Shown: positions 1 to 12,128, counted from the stretch's first letter. The stretch is 64,000 nucleotides of DNA from Theodoxus fluviatilis (GCA_034096865.1 JAWQFJ010017326.1:1-64000), one strand, 5' to 3'. Notes: generated by a model from the sequence alone, not told the origin. Numbers and translations: made by a program.

Positions 1-799
1 GACTCAATCCATACTTCTTTTTTTTCTTTTCTAAACCAACCTCAGGACCGCTCCCTTACACCAGGGTGTTCTGGTTTGTGACCTTTCCACTCTCGGATCA
101 GGCTCCATCTGTGTATTGATGCACGTCACAAAAAAACTAGAAATGACTCGTTGTCCGGCTCAAATCTTCAGCACCACATGAGCGCCTCTTCTCCCCATAA
201 CGGCCAAGCTAAAAAATGAACTACGAAACCCACGGAAAAATGGTCTGGAACTATTTTCTGGCACCAATTTACACTCACATGTCCTTCTGCTTGAACATGA
301 AATCCCTAAATAATAATTCATTGTATTGCAACGAACACAATTTCCTCTTATATAAATTTCACAATTCACTACACCAAACATTATAATAGCCCACAACACA
401 ACTGATTTACAATTATATTTAATTTCTTCAGTTCTCCCAATTTCTACAAAGAACAGAACGGGGTCAAATTCCTGCGCCCAAAAAAACCTAACCCCTGTGG
501 AAATAGAGCTGGTTCCCATCTTTCGACAGATAAGGGATGGAGAGGAATGCAGCCCCTGGCAGTGCAAGTAAGGGGGAGGTAATAGAGTTGAGAATAGGCC
601 TAAAACGTCGACTGCTACAGATGGAAAAGAAAGCATAGGCTCATGCGTTGATGATAATAAGGAATATAACACACACACAAATGATCATAGTTTTGCAATA
701 GAAAAAGGGAGATAACAATTATGTACTAATAAAGGAAAGATCATTTGTGGGGGTCACATTACCCTCGCTCAAGTACCGAAGTCGAAGATAGAGATTTCA
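1..799. other. Unique-looking sequence, no gene seen
   Basis: AT-rich sequence without a convincing coding region or repeat. The minus-strand open frame at 160-678 has no recognisable domain and unremarkable composition. Confidence 0.5.
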
Positions 800-3062
800 T
801 CCAGACTTTTAATACAAGAGAGGAGGGGGGGGGGGGGGGGGGAACCATTGCGCCCATGCCTATTAAAATAACAAAAGAGAGGGGGGGGGACCATTGGGCC
901 CATGCCTATTAAAATAACACAAGAGAGGGGGGGGAGACCATTGGGCCCATGCCTATTAAAATAACACAAGAGAGAGGGGGGGGACCATTGGGCCCATGCC
1001 TATTAAAATAACACAAGAGAGGGGGGCCCATTGGGCCCATGCCTATTAAAATAACACAAGAGAGGGGGGGGGACCATTGGGCCCATGCCTATTAAAATAA
1101 CACAAGAGAGGGGGGACCATTGGGCCCATGCCTATTAAAATAACAAAAGAGAGGGGGGACCATTGGGCCCATGCCTATTAAAATAACACAAGAGAGGGGG
1201 GGGGACCATTGGGCCCATGCCTATTAAAATAACACAAGAGAGGGGGGGACCATTGGGCCCATGCCTATTAAAATAACACAAGAGAGAGAGGGGGGGGACC
1301 ATTGGGCCCATGCCTATTAAAATAACACAAGAGAGGGGGGGACCATTGGGCCCATGCCTATTAAAATAACACAAGAGAGGGGGGGACCATTGGGCCCATG
1401 CCTATTAAAATAACACAAGAGAGGGGGGGACCATTGGGCCCATGCCTATTAAAATAACACAAGAGAGAGGGGGGGGACCATTGGGCCCATGCCTATTAAA
1501 ATAACACAAGAGAGGGGGGACCATTGGGCCCATGCCTATTAAAATAACACAAGAGAGAGGGGGGACCATTGGGCCCATGCCTATTAAAATAACACAAGAG
1601 AGAGGGGGGGGGACCATTGGGCCCATGCCTATTAAAATAACACAAGAGAGGGGGGGATACCATTGGGCCCATGCCTATTAAAATAACACAAGAGAGGAGG
1701 GGGGGGACCATTGGGCCCATGCCTATTAAAATAACACAAGAGAGGAGAGGGGAGGACCTTTGGGCCCTTGACTATTAAAATAACACAAGAGAGGGGGGGA
1801 CCATTGGGCCCATGCCTATTAAAATAACACAAGAGAGGGGGGGACCATTGGGCCCATGCCTATTAAAATAACACAAGAGAGAGGGGGGGGGACCATTGGG
1901 CCCATGCCTATTAAAATAACACAAGAGAGAGGGGGGGGACCATTGGGCCCATGCCTATTAAAATAACACAAGAGAGAGGGGGGGGGGACCATTGGGCCCA
2001 TGCCTATTAAAATAACACAAGAGAGGGGGGGACCATTGGGCCCATGCCTATTAAAATAACACAAGAGAGAGGGGGGGGACCATTGGGCCCATGCCTATTA
2101 AAATAACACAAGAGAGAGGGGGGGGGACCATTGGGCCCATGCCTATTAAAATAACACAAGAGAGGGGGGGGACCATTGGGCCCATGCCTATTAAAATAAC
2201 ACCAGAGAGGGGGGGACCATTGGGCCCATGCCTATTAAAATAACACCAGAGAGAGGGAGGGCCCATTGGGCCCATGCCTATTAATATCAAAAGAGAGGGG
2301 GGGACCATTGGTCCCCCCTCTCTCTGGTGTTATTTTAATAGGCATGGGCCCAATGGTCCCCCTCCCTCTCTTGTGTTATTTTAATAGGCATGGGCCCAAT
2401 GGTCCCCCCCCCCCTCTCTTGTGTTATTTTAATAGGCATGGGCCCAATGGTCCCCCCCCTCTCTCTGGTGTTATTTTAATAGGCATGGGCCCAATGGTCC
2501 CCCTCCCCCTCTCTTTGTTATTTTAATAGGCATGGGCCCAATGGTCCCCCCCCTCTCTTGTGTTATTTTAATAGGCATGGGCCCAATGGTCCCCCCCCCT
2601 CTCTTTTGTTATTTTAATAGGCATGGGCCCAATGGTCCCCCCCCCCTCTCTTGTGTTATTTTAATAGGCATGGGCCCAATGGTCCCCCCCCTCTCTTGTT
2701 AATTTAATAGGCATGGGCCCAATGGGCCCCCCTCTCTTTTGTTATTTTAATAGGCATGGGCCCAATGGTCCCCCCCCCCTCTCTTGTGTTATTTTAATAG
2801 GCATGGGCCCAATGGTCCCCCCCCTCTCTTTTGTTATTTTAATAGGCATGGGCCCAATGGTCCCCCCCTCTCTTGTGTTATTTTAATAGGCATGGGCCCA
2901 ATGGTCCCCCCCCCCTCTCTTGTGTTATTTTAATAGGCATGGGCCCAATGGTCCCCCCCCCTCTCTTGTGTTATTTTAATAGGCATGGGCCCAATGGGCC
3001 CCCCTCTCTTTGTGTTATTTTAATAAGCATGGGCCCAATGGTATCCCCCCCCCCCCTCTCCC
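800..3062. repeat. Head-to-head minisatellite, about 43-bp unit
   Basis: Tandem units contain ACCATTGGGCCCATGCC, then TATTAAAATAACACAAGAGA, then a G run of variable length (6 to more than 9). About 34 units run in this orientation up to about 2300, and about 17 in the opposite orientation to 3062. The switch point is near the palindrome ACCATTGGT at about 2304-2312. Length differences are mostly in the G run. Open frames here encode repeats such as CVILIGMGPMVPP and are by-products of the array. Confidence 0.95.
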
Positions 3063-3063
3063 T

Positions 3064-3230
3064 CTCGTTTAGCTTAAGATTACACCGAATCCCACGGACC
3101 GTTAAGCTGCATGGAATACAGAAACGCCGAGCAAGTACGCTTGTCACAAAACGCAGATACATTAACGCGGCCACATCTTAGCATAACTCCCTGGGCGTGG
3201 GAAGTCAGTAGGGTCTCGACTGACAGAGCA
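3064..3230 (+). repeat. Degenerate direct repeat of 3948-4060
   Basis: Shares a series of blocks with the spacer of the foldback element, for example ATTACAC, CGGACCGTTAAG, GCCGAGCAAG and GTCACAAAACGCAG. The rest of 3231-3640 is CpG-richer and shows no coding signal. Confidence 0.8.
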
Positions 3231-3639
3231 ATGTTGAAACGGACTATACGGTCGCGCGCAGTCTTTTGGGATTCTCGCGCATGAGCAGATAGAGGAGGGG
3301 GGACCAAAGTTTGGGGCGGACCGTTCAGTCGCCGACACCGTCTATGAACGGCAACCCGATTGGCACAATCTCCGCCATTTTGGGTCATCCGGGCCTCTGC
3401 AGCTAGACGCGGCGAGATACCTCCGGAGCTACCTCGGCCACCCTCCTTCGCAGCGAGTGCCTCCTTGTGAACGAAAAGCCGTGGGCAACGCCCAAAGCCT
3501 CGAGTTTTCTGCGAGATTCCTGCAGAATATTTGACTGGGCAACGCGTAGTCAAAGAGCATGTGAATAGTGACAGGAGTCACTCAACAGGCTCACGAATAA
3601 TTATAATATAGTGCTGGAGCCGCTGAATGCCTCTTGTTA

Positions 3640-4315
3640 GCTGGAACCCCTGGCTGCTGGGCTCACAGGGCCTGCTCCAGTGGACCACCCTGAATCATGA
3701 GCCGACACGAGCCGACACGAGCCGACAGCTTAAAATCAACTTTTATCATATCTTTTGGGGTTTTTTCCATTCTGATTATACTCTAATTATATTTACTTAC
3801 TTATTTACGATATTATGCAATTTATCCATGCGGCTAAACACAGCTAACCACTCCCGGCGTCACCACTTCTGATTGGCCGGTTCGTGTCACGTGACGTTTA
3901 TTGGAGCTGCTGAAATGGTCGAAGTCGGAAACATTCGGAACGTGGTTTAGGTTAAGATTACACCCGAATCACGCGGACCGTTAAGGTGCATGGAGTACAG
4001 TACCGCCGAGCAAGACGTTTGTCACAAAACGCAGCATAACTCCCCGGGCGTGCGAAGTCAGTCAGGCGGAGTGGCGGGTGCGAATTGCAGACGATGTGTT
4101 TAGCCGCATGGATAAATTGCATAAAATCGTAAATAAGTAAGTAAATATAATTAGAGTATAATCAGAATGGAAAAACCCTCAAAAGATATGATAAAAGTTG
4201 ATTTTAAGCTGTCGGCTCGTGTCGGCTCGTGTCGGCTCGTGATTCAGGGTGGGCGGCTCCAGTAGCTCAGCCAGGGGCGACACCAAGCAGCCAAAGAGGC
4301 TACCATGGGGCATTT
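3640..4315 (+). repeat. SINE-like repeat A, split by a foldback element
   Basis: GCTGGAACCCCTGGCTG to CTGCTCCAG (to 3680) continues after the insertion as GCTCCAGTAGCTCAGCCAGG at 4256. The family recurs at about 22726, 27430, 28683, 34600 (minus), 44300, 51465 (minus), 51770 (minus), 53370 (minus) and 58225 (minus). Confidence 0.8.
3681..4255. mobile_element. Foldback-type element with about 155-bp inverted repeats
   Basis: Left arm 3684-3842 and right arm about 4093-4253 are inverted copies. They include three copies of GAGCCGACAC-like units and a long AT-rich part, around a 250-bp spacer. GCTCCAG flanks both sides (3674-3680 and 4256-4262), consistent with a target duplication in repeat A. 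There is no coding capacity. Confidence 0.85.
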
Positions 4316-4947
4316 GGGAAAGGGTCAGATCATTCTGATCCAACTGTCCGTTCAAACCACTCTGGAAGATGAGTCCATCCCATGAGCAACAACAACCTGA
4401 ACATAACGACTACCAGTGCTAAACTTTCGCCTCAGAAAGGAAATGCTACTCACTGCTTAACTTTCAGCCGCAGCTAGTCCCGCAGCCTTCTTCAGCACGA
4501 ATGCTGAATAGGAGAGCGCTGGATTCAGTGACCGTCAAACTTCATATCCACCTCAAAACATCACTGCACGCACTCACACACCCTCCCCCCACCCAAACAA
4601 ACAAACAAACAAACAACAAACCCAAACAAAAAACCGACAAACAACAACAACAACAACAACAATAACAATCAACACTTATGATTTACTCACCATTTCTTCA
4701 GGCGAGACAGCCTTCTTGTGAAGTGTTGAATCTTACCAGAAGATGTTCCACACATGACGTTACAGAATATGCGTGGCATCACACAGTACAGAAATATTTG
4801 CCAATCCATCTCCCCTACCTCCTGCACACATACCTCCCCACCCCTCCATCATTCTCTAACCCTATCACAACCCTTCGATATCACACACACACACACACAC
4901 ACACACACATGCACACACGCACACACACGCACACACACACACACACA

Positions 4948-5009
<62 letters not shown>

Positions 5010-5537
5010 CACACACACTCCAAGACAAAGCCATCTCGGGTACATAAAACATACCTTTACCAACACGGCTACGAAAGCTATCACTAAACCATATATGATT
5101 TATAAAAAATTTCGAGGCATGTCATTTCTAAAGTCTTCTTGTGCTCCTTTAGGGGACAATCTTGCATCTTGTATTTCTTAAGATTTCATATTGATCATAT
5201 GTGACCATCGCATGAGGAATCCAGGCTTAACTGTCAAAAAAGACAAATTAAGGATATCCAATCTGAAAATTATTCAGTTTTTAACAATAACGCTCGAGAA
5301 AACAGCATTTGTAGCACAGAAAATTAATTATTTACTTTTGTGTTAAGGTACAGAAACAAGAGGTTCCCAACTCAGAAGTCATTTCATGGGCAAACCTTCC
5401 AACCCTGCAAACCCTACTTAAACATCATAGACGTTACTGACTGGCGCATGTACGTAGAATGAATGATGGTGGAATCTCAAAGTACCTCATATAATTTTTA
5501 TGCCAAACAAAAACTCCGCCATAGACGGTCCCAAGCC
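4316..5537. other. Intergenic, with (CA)n at 4883-5018
   Basis: Short (CAAA)n and (CAA)n tracts lie near 4600-4670, and a long (CA)n tract follows. Nothing else is recognised. Open frames of the THTHTH or VCVCVC type arise from the repeat. Confidence 0.7.
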
Positions 5538-5547
5538 CGTTTGCGAA
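5538..5547. repeat. Target site duplication of the RTE-like LINE, 5' copy
   Basis: CGTTTGCGAA, repeated at 8743-8752 exactly beyond the LINE 3' end. Confidence 0.8.
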
Positions 5548-5557
5548 AGGAGGAGGG

Positions 5558-5977
5558 TTGGGCGTGGGGCTAGCAACCCCACCCTGGAAAAAGCTCCATG
5601 CTACAGAAACCAACACTGCAAAGGAAACCTCAGATGATCAAGGGATACGACCTGGGGGAGAGTGTATGAAGCGGACCAACAAAACCCGAGAGGGAGTTTA
5701 CTCGCCGATGAACCTTCTCTTCCCCAAGACTGTGACAAGGATTGGATTATGGAATGTGAGAACACTCTACGAGACAGGGAAGTCAGCGCAAGTGGCGCGA
5801 GAAGCGGAGAAGTACGGGATAGACATTCTGGGACGTAGCGAAGTTCGATGGACATCATCCGGACAAGTCACCTTGGCTTCAGGGCATCTTCTGCTATATT
5901 CGGGTCCGCCGAACGAGGACGACAACCACACGAATGGTGCCGGCCTGATGTGTTCAAGAGAGCGAGTAGAAGTCTGA
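5558..5977 (+). pseudogene. LINE endonuclease N-terminus, frameshifted
   Basis: Contains IGLWNVRTLYETGKSAQ and EVRW, the start of an APE-type endonuclease. It runs out of frame after GAGLM. The continuation (SRSLIEWEPISERI) is in the frame of the next ORF, so a single-base indel near 5950 is likely. Confidence 0.88.
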
Positions 5978-8661
5978 TAGAGTGGGAACCCATCAGCGAG
6001 AGAATCCTGACAGCGCGATTCCACTCCAAGTTCCAGAAAGTGACTATCATCCAGTGCTACGCACCGACCAACGCAGCAGAACAAAAGGCCAAGGAGGAGT
6101 TTTATGAACAGTTGCAGACTGTGGTGGAGAGGACTCCAAACAGAGACATCACCATTGTCCAAGGTGACTTTAACGCCAAGGTGGGAGACAGCAACACCGG
6201 TCGGAAACTCATCATGGGAACACAGGGTGTCGGAGACATGAACGAGAACGGCGAGATGTTTGCAGACTTCTGTGAGCAGAACGACCTGATGATTGGTGGA
6301 ACTATATTACCTCACCGCAGGATTCACAAGGTCACGTGGATGTCCCCGGACTCAATAACCGAGAACCAGATCGACCACATGACGATCTCACGGAGGTGGA
6401 GAAGAACCCTACTGAATGTCAGAGCTTACAGAGGTGCCGAAGCAGGATCTGACCATGTCTTGCTGATTGGAAAACTGAAAGTCAGGATCCGAGCTCTCAA
6501 GAAAACTGGTCCACAGAGGCACCCTCGTTTCGACGTCTCCAAGCTGAACACAACAACACAACAGAAGGACTTCGCCATCTTGCTAACGAACAGATATCAG
6601 GCGCTGGCCGATCTGGAGGATGGCTCCCTAGAGAAGAAGTGGGAGCAGGTCAAGTCCACATTTACTGCAGCCTCCGAAGAACTACTTGGATTCAGGAAAA
6701 GGGAGTACAAGAGCTGGCTCTCAGAGGAGACAATCAGGAAGATTGAGAAGAGACGAGACACCAAGCAGCGACTCAACCACGCCAGAACCAGAGCACAGAA
6801 ACAGCAGACTCAGCAAGAGTACAACCTGAGGAACAAGGAAGTGAAGAAGAGTGCGAGGAGAGACAAGAGGGAGCGGGTGGATAGACTTGCTACTGAAGCA
6901 GAAGAGGCAGCGGAGAAGAACGACATGAAAACCCTATATGACATCACACGACAGCTCTCCAGGAGGAAGACGAACACCAACAGACCGGTCCATGGAAGTG
7001 GTGGAAACGTTCTCAGCAAGGCAGCAGACCAACTGGATTGGTGGAGGGAGCACTTCGCCAGCCTCCTCAACGGCACACCTGTTGGAAACCCTCCCATAGT
7101 TGGGGAAGGAGAGGACCTTGATGTCAGTCTGGACCCAATCTCCAGAGCAGAAGTGGTCAGCGCCATCAAGAAGATAAAGAGTGGGAAGGCACCAGGACCA
7201 GACAACATCCCACCTGAGGCCCTGAAGGCAGATCCTGGAGCCACAGCGGACATCATGATCAGCTTGTTGCAGGAAGTCTGGGAGAGGGAGGAAGTGCCGG
7301 AAGAATGGAAGACCGGACACATTGTCAAAATCCCGAAGAAAGGAGACCTCAGCAACTGCCAGAATTGGAGAGGAATTCAGCTCCTGTCACTCCCGGGAAA
7401 AGTCTTCACCAGGGTGATCCTTGAGAGAATCAAGGAGGCCGTCGACACCAGACTGAGGGAAGAGCAAGCAGGATTCCGAGCTGGGCGTTCCTGCACTGAC
7501 CAGGTAGCGACCCTCAGGATCATCATTGAACAGTCGCTGGAATGGCAGTCACCACTCTATGTCAATTTTGTGGACTTCAAAAAATCCTTTTACATGGTGG
7601 ACAGGGCAACCATCTGGAGAATCCTCAGACACTATGGCATACCTCAGAAGATCGTCAGCGTAATCCAGAACCTCTATGAAGGCACCAGCTGCAGAGTTGT
7701 GCACAACACTGAGCTGTCGCCGCCATTTGACGTCAACACCGGAGTGAGACAAGGATGTCTCCTTTCTCCTTTAATCTTCTCCCTGGTGATCGACTGGATG
7801 ATGAAGACTGTTACGGACCAACCACGGGGCATTCAGTGGACACTCACTGGCAAACTGGAAGACTTGGACTTTGCAGACGACATCGGCCTCCTGTCACACA
7901 CCCATGGGCACATGCAAGCAAAGACGGAGAGGCTGCACGACATTGCCAAGACAACAGGACTGGAGATCAACGTCCCCAAGACCAAGAGCCTCCGAGTGAA
8001 CGCCTCCAGGGAAGCTCTCATCACCATTGATGGTCAAGCCATAGAGGACGTCGACCGCTTCACGTACCTGGGCAGCGTGGTCAGCAAGACTGGAGGGACA
8101 TATGAAGACGTGAGAGCCAGGATAGACAAAGCACGACACGCCTTCGTCACCCTGAAACCAGTGTGGAGAAACGAGAGCCTCAGCCGTCACACCAAGCTGA
8201 GGATCTTCAACACAAACGTTAAATCTGTGCTGCTCTACGGGTCTGAAACCTGGAGACGTACCAAGAGCATTGGCCACAAGCTACAAGTCTTCATCAAGAC
8301 CTGCCTCCGCCAGATCCTGCGTATCAGATGGCCAGAAAGAATCTCCTACAAAGAACTCTGGCAACGTACCAGGCAGGAGCCGATCGTCAACGCCATCCAA
8401 AGATGGAAATGGAAGTGGATTGGGCACACCCTGCGCAGAAACGATGCCAGCATTCCACGCCACGCCTTGGACTGGAACCCTCAGGGTAAACGGAAGCGTG
8501 GTAGACCAGCACTGACCTGGAAAAGAACCCTACAAGCAGAGCTGAGGACAGTCCGGATGACCTGGGGAGAGGCAAAGAGGGCAGCCCAAGACAGACAGAG
8601 GTGGAGACTTGCAGTGAAGGCCCTATGCTCCGACCGGAGTTGGAGTGATAAAAAGAGGTAG
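5945..8661 (+). CDS. LINE endonuclease / reverse transcriptase (most of ORF)
   Basis: The open frame runs from 5848; homology begins near 5945. Endonuclease motifs are GDFNAKVG and SDHVLL. RT motifs are KIPKKGD, NWRGIQLLS, EEQAGFRAGRSC, VDFKKSF (usual AFD replaced by SFY), GVRQGCLLSPLIF and the catalytic FADD. The C-terminus has WKWIGHTLRR and KRGRPALTW, ending SWSDKKR. It would copy the element RNA at nicked DNA. Apart from the upstream frameshift it is open, so the copy is young, but no complete protein is made from one frame. Confidence 0.92.
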
Positions 8662-8742
8662 CCCGATGACCAGGGCATAAATGTGTGCGGTTTGAGAAGC
8701 CATCAATGGGTGGAAATATACAAAAGGGCACCTTTGCCTTTT

Positions 8743-8752
8743 CGTTTGCGAA
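8743..8752. repeat. Target site duplication of the LINE, 3' copy
   Basis: CGTTTGCGAA, matching 5538-5547. Confidence 0.8.
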
Positions 8753-8908
8753 CGGGACCTAAAAACCCTGGGGATCAGCATCTCCATCTAGGAGGACGTC
8801 GTCAAGCAGGGACCTCATCATTTAGTGAGCTCCGCAACAAACTGAGGGATGGACAGATGAGACTCCAGAGGCTGGAAGAGGAGCGACCCACTCGACAGAA
8901 GGTTGGAC

Positions 8909-8948
<40 letters not shown>

Positions 8949-9222
8949 GAGAGAGAGGTAGAGAGAGAGAGGTAGAGAGAGAGAGTATTGGACATGTTTA
9001 TTCATTTCTTTATTCATTCGAGTCAATTTTCATTAGTTTAGCTCTTCTGTGTTTCTTTTTAAGATCTGTAAGAGAAATATTACTATTTGTGTGCGCATGT
9101 GTGCGTGCACACAGAGCTGGACATAACATTGTCCTTCAACTTTGCACATGATTAAGTTGTGTGTATGCACTGTGAGCTTCATTATGTGTTTGTAACAGTG
9201 CTTTAGAAATATCGTCATAATT

Positions 9223-9258
<36 letters not shown>

Positions 9259-9720
9259 GTGATGCTACTGCTGCACGGGGATGGCACCAGGACCTTCAAA
9301 AGCAACCGCTGTGATGAGGACTGTCACACCTTGATGGGACTACACAGTCACAGCAACGTGTCCAACCAGGCGACAACTCCCAAGTGAGGATCATGGTCGG
9401 TCGGACACGACTGAGAGTGGTCTGCTACTTCAGGAGGGAAAAAAGGACTGAGCCACCTGACGACTTTAGTGCTTGCTTGAAGACTTCTTCATCGATTTAA
9501 GCCTGCATGGTTCATCACAAAACGAGATGGTCGTCAACTAGCTAAATTTCAAGATATCGGCCAAGTAGAGTGAGAGAAGTTTGGTACTGATTAAGCTTGG
9601 CGTATGGTTTGAGAGAAAGTAGTATTGGCCATTATATTTATGACGTCACTATGAACTACACTAGACAATTCTGTGCCTATAGTATCATGGCTAGTGGCAA
9701 GAAACTCTCAACGGAGCGAG
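8753..9720. other. Intergenic with (GA)n and (GAT)n
   Basis: A (GA)n tract with interruptions lies at about 8911-8990 and (GAT)n at about 9222-9258. No gene is seen. Confidence 0.6.
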
Positions 9721-9725
9721 ACAAC

Positions 9726-9919
9726 TGTAATGTTCTTGGGTATGTCGCAGATGTAGTAATGGCCCAAGACAGTATTCTGGTAGGACAACGTTCCGGTTTA
9801 TTCAGCCATTTGATACAGGGGATTCTGGGATATATGAGGGGAGGTAACTCTTATTCAAAGGACAGTTATGGAAGGGTTGCTTTTATTAGTTCTGCAGTTA
9901 TTTTTACAAAAATGTTACA
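9726..9919 (-). repeat. 3' LTR of the Gypsy element, 194 bp
   Basis: On the minus strand it starts TGTAACATTTTTG and ends CAAGAACATTACA (TG...CA ends). It aligns with the second LTR at 12956-13149, which is also 194 bp. Confidence 0.88.
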
Positions 9920-10034
9920 TCTCTCTTGTTTTGAAAAATTGAGCTCTACTCTTACTAGCATGATCAATTTACTGTCTCTGAACAATAGAGTTACTTGATA
10001 CTGATTTGGAGTGATGAAACAATTACTTAGTCAT

Positions 10035-10560
10035 TTACAAGTCCAGTCTCTTAGGTTCTTTCACAGGGCATCCGGATCTTGTGCAGTAGGTTCCTGGTGA
10101 TGGGTGGTTGCTGTTCCCATCCAGTTCAGGCGTTGTTGAGGGTTGCTCATGAGGATCTTCTGAAGGAGGTGATGTCTCTGGTCTGAGACAGCGACGGTTG
10201 TGGCGGAAGGTATGACCATCACTTGTCTCAACAACATGAGATCTTGGGGTGCTGTATGGCTTCATAATCTGGGCAAGTGTCCAATTGTCTCCCTTGGACA
10301 ACTGTAGGTATACCTTGTCACCTGTCTTCATAGGTGGCAACTGATGAGCTGTTTGGTCATAGTTTTTCTTCTGCTTGGCTTGCAGGTGTGTTCGTCTTGT
10401 AGTTACTTCTGAGGGGTTGATGATCTTGGGTTGCAGTTGTTTTGTTGAATTTGGCAGGATGGATCGGAGTTGTCGACTCATGAGAAGCTGAGCTGGGGAA
10501 GCAAGATTGTCAACTGGAGTAGATCTGTATTCTAGCAAGGCAAGGAGGGGGTTGCTTTCA
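10035..10560 (-). pseudogene. Gypsy integrase C-terminus
   Basis: Continues integrase after a frameshift near 10540-10560: NPLLALLEYRSTPV, QLLMSRQLRSILP, QKKNYDQTAHQLP and GDKVYLQ. This is the usual end of a Gypsy Pol. It reads out of frame with the integrase core. Confidence 0.88.
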
Positions 10561-11275
10561 TCAGCAAGATGCGTTTTGCAATCTGTACAGCCTTCTCTGC
10601 AAGTCCATTAAATTGTGGGTAGCCAGGGCTGGAGGTGATGTGTTTGAAATCCCAGTCTGCAGCAAAGTCTGAGAAATCCTCTGAGGCAAACTGTGGTCCG
10701 TTGTCACTGATGAGGACTTCTGGGATGCCGTGGCGTGCAAATTGAGCTGATAGCTTTCTGATTATGGACATGGCTGTCGTAGTGGAGAGCTCATCGATCT
10801 CGAAGTAGCGGCTGTAATAGTCCACTGTTACCAGGAAGGATATGTCTTGCCAATTGAAGATACCGATGCCCAGATTCTGCCACGATCGAGTTGGGACTTT
10901 GTGGGATAGGAGTGGATCCTTTGGGTTTGCTGGGCTCATACTGGCACAGATGGTACAGGCTGCGACGGTGTTGTGAATCTGTTTTGTCATTCCTGGCCAG
11001 AAAATGATTTCTCTAGCTCGTTGTTTTGTCTTCTCAATTCCAAGGTGACTGGAGTGAATCTTCTTCATTATTTCTGGACGCATGGCAAGTGGTATCAGTA
11101 TCTTCTCTCCTTTGAAGATGATTCCATCGATGGAGGAAAGTTCATCTCTGAAGTTCCAGAACTCACTGATGGTTGATTTGCAGTCCGTACGAAGTTCAGG
11201 CCATCCATTCTGTATGGTTGACTTCAAATCTTGCAGTTGAGGGTCTTCTGCAGTGGCTTTCTGAATTTGCTTCAT
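10532..11275 (-). pseudogene. Gypsy integrase zinc-binding and core domain
   Basis: The HHCC finger is visible (HSSHLGIEKTK and AACTIC). The catalytic triad is TVDYYSRYFE, ISDNGPQF and GLAEKAV. The frame is the same as the RT/RNase H piece, separated by a single TAA at about 11378. It would insert the element DNA if intact. Confidence 0.9.
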
Positions 11276-11377
11276 TTTCTCATCGAAGATGGGAAGATTC
11301 TCGATGACGCTGTGGACGTATGTGTTTATATCTTCAGCAGTTTCAATGTCTTCTGGTTCTACTGGAAGGAAGTTTCG

Positions 11378-12124
11378 TTATAGTGCGTCAGCTATTGGTA
11401 TGTTCCTTCCAGAGACATGTGCGATGTCTAGGTTATACTTTTGTAGTTGTAGTAGCATTCGCTGGAGGCGCGGTGGTGCTGCTGTTAGTGGCTTCTTCGT
11501 GATGCATTCTAAGGGTTTGTGATCTGTCTGTACGATTGTTCTGTGACCAAAGATGTATTGGTGAAACCTTTTGCATCCAAAAGCAATTGCATAGAGCTCC
11601 TTCTCTATTTGTGCATAGTTCTGCTCTGAGGAGTTGAGGGATTTTGACGCGAAGGCAACAGGTTTGTCATCTTGGAAAATCGCAGCTCCGAGACCATGTT
11701 TACTTGCATCTACCTGGAGTGTGACTGGTTTTGCAGGATCGTAGCAGGCAAGTACTGGTTGACTGGAGATGATGGTCTTTACTTGTTGGAGTGCTTCTTC
11801 CTGTTCTCTCTCCCATGAGAATTTATTCTTATCTTTCAGTAGTTCCCTCATCTGTTGAGTTGTCTCTGACAGCTTTGGAGCGAATTTTGCTAGATACGTC
11901 ATCATGCCTAGGATGGTTTGCAATTCCTTCTTGTTTGCTGGGGCAGTCATCTCCTGGACAGCTTTTACCTTGGCTGGGTCTGGTTTCAGACCTTCAGCAG
12001 ACACGATGTGTCCGAAATACTCCACTTCTTCTGCAGCAATGGTGAGCTTGTCAGGATTCAATTTCAGATTCTTCTCTTCTGCTCTTTGGAGTGCCGCTCT
12101 GAGATTCACGTCATGCTCCTCACG
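11378..12124 (-). pseudogene. Gypsy RT C-terminus and RNase H
   Basis: RT tail: LKLNPDKLTIAAEEVEYFGH, GLKPDPAKV. RNase H: TLQVDASKHGLGA, YAQIEKELYAI, QTDHKPLE and HVSGRNIPIADAL. An in-frame TAA follows, where Ser is normal before RN. At 12124 the frame stops at the junction with the inverted segment, so the RT catalytic region is absent. Confidence 0.92.
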
Positions 12125-12128
12125 TGTT

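Larger units (their letters stand above)
5548..8742 (+). mobile_element. Full-length RTE-type LINE, 3195 bp
   Basis: Bounded by the 10-bp duplication CGTTTGCGAA. The length, the single endonuclease/RT reading frame, the lack of an N-terminal gag-like ORF and the short 3' UTR ending GCACCTTTGCCTTTT fit RTE-like elements. One frameshift near 5945-5977 separates the endonuclease N-terminus from the rest. The last 98 bp are shared with SINE tails elsewhere in the window. Confidence 0.9.

Noticed and set aside
769..3181. Multiple open frames with repeated GMGPMVPP or FNRHGPNGPP
   Set aside because: Produced by the 43-bp minisatellite in both orientations; G-run length shifts the frame repeatedly.
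4678..5181. THTHTH and VCVCVC open frames
   Set aside because: Translation of (CA)n. The same applies near 26.5-27.1, 35.3, 38.5, 43.9, 52.5-53.0 and 62.6 kb.
9597..9998. 133-codon plus-strand open frame
   Set aside because: It runs through the Gypsy 3' LTR in the opposite direction and has no domain.
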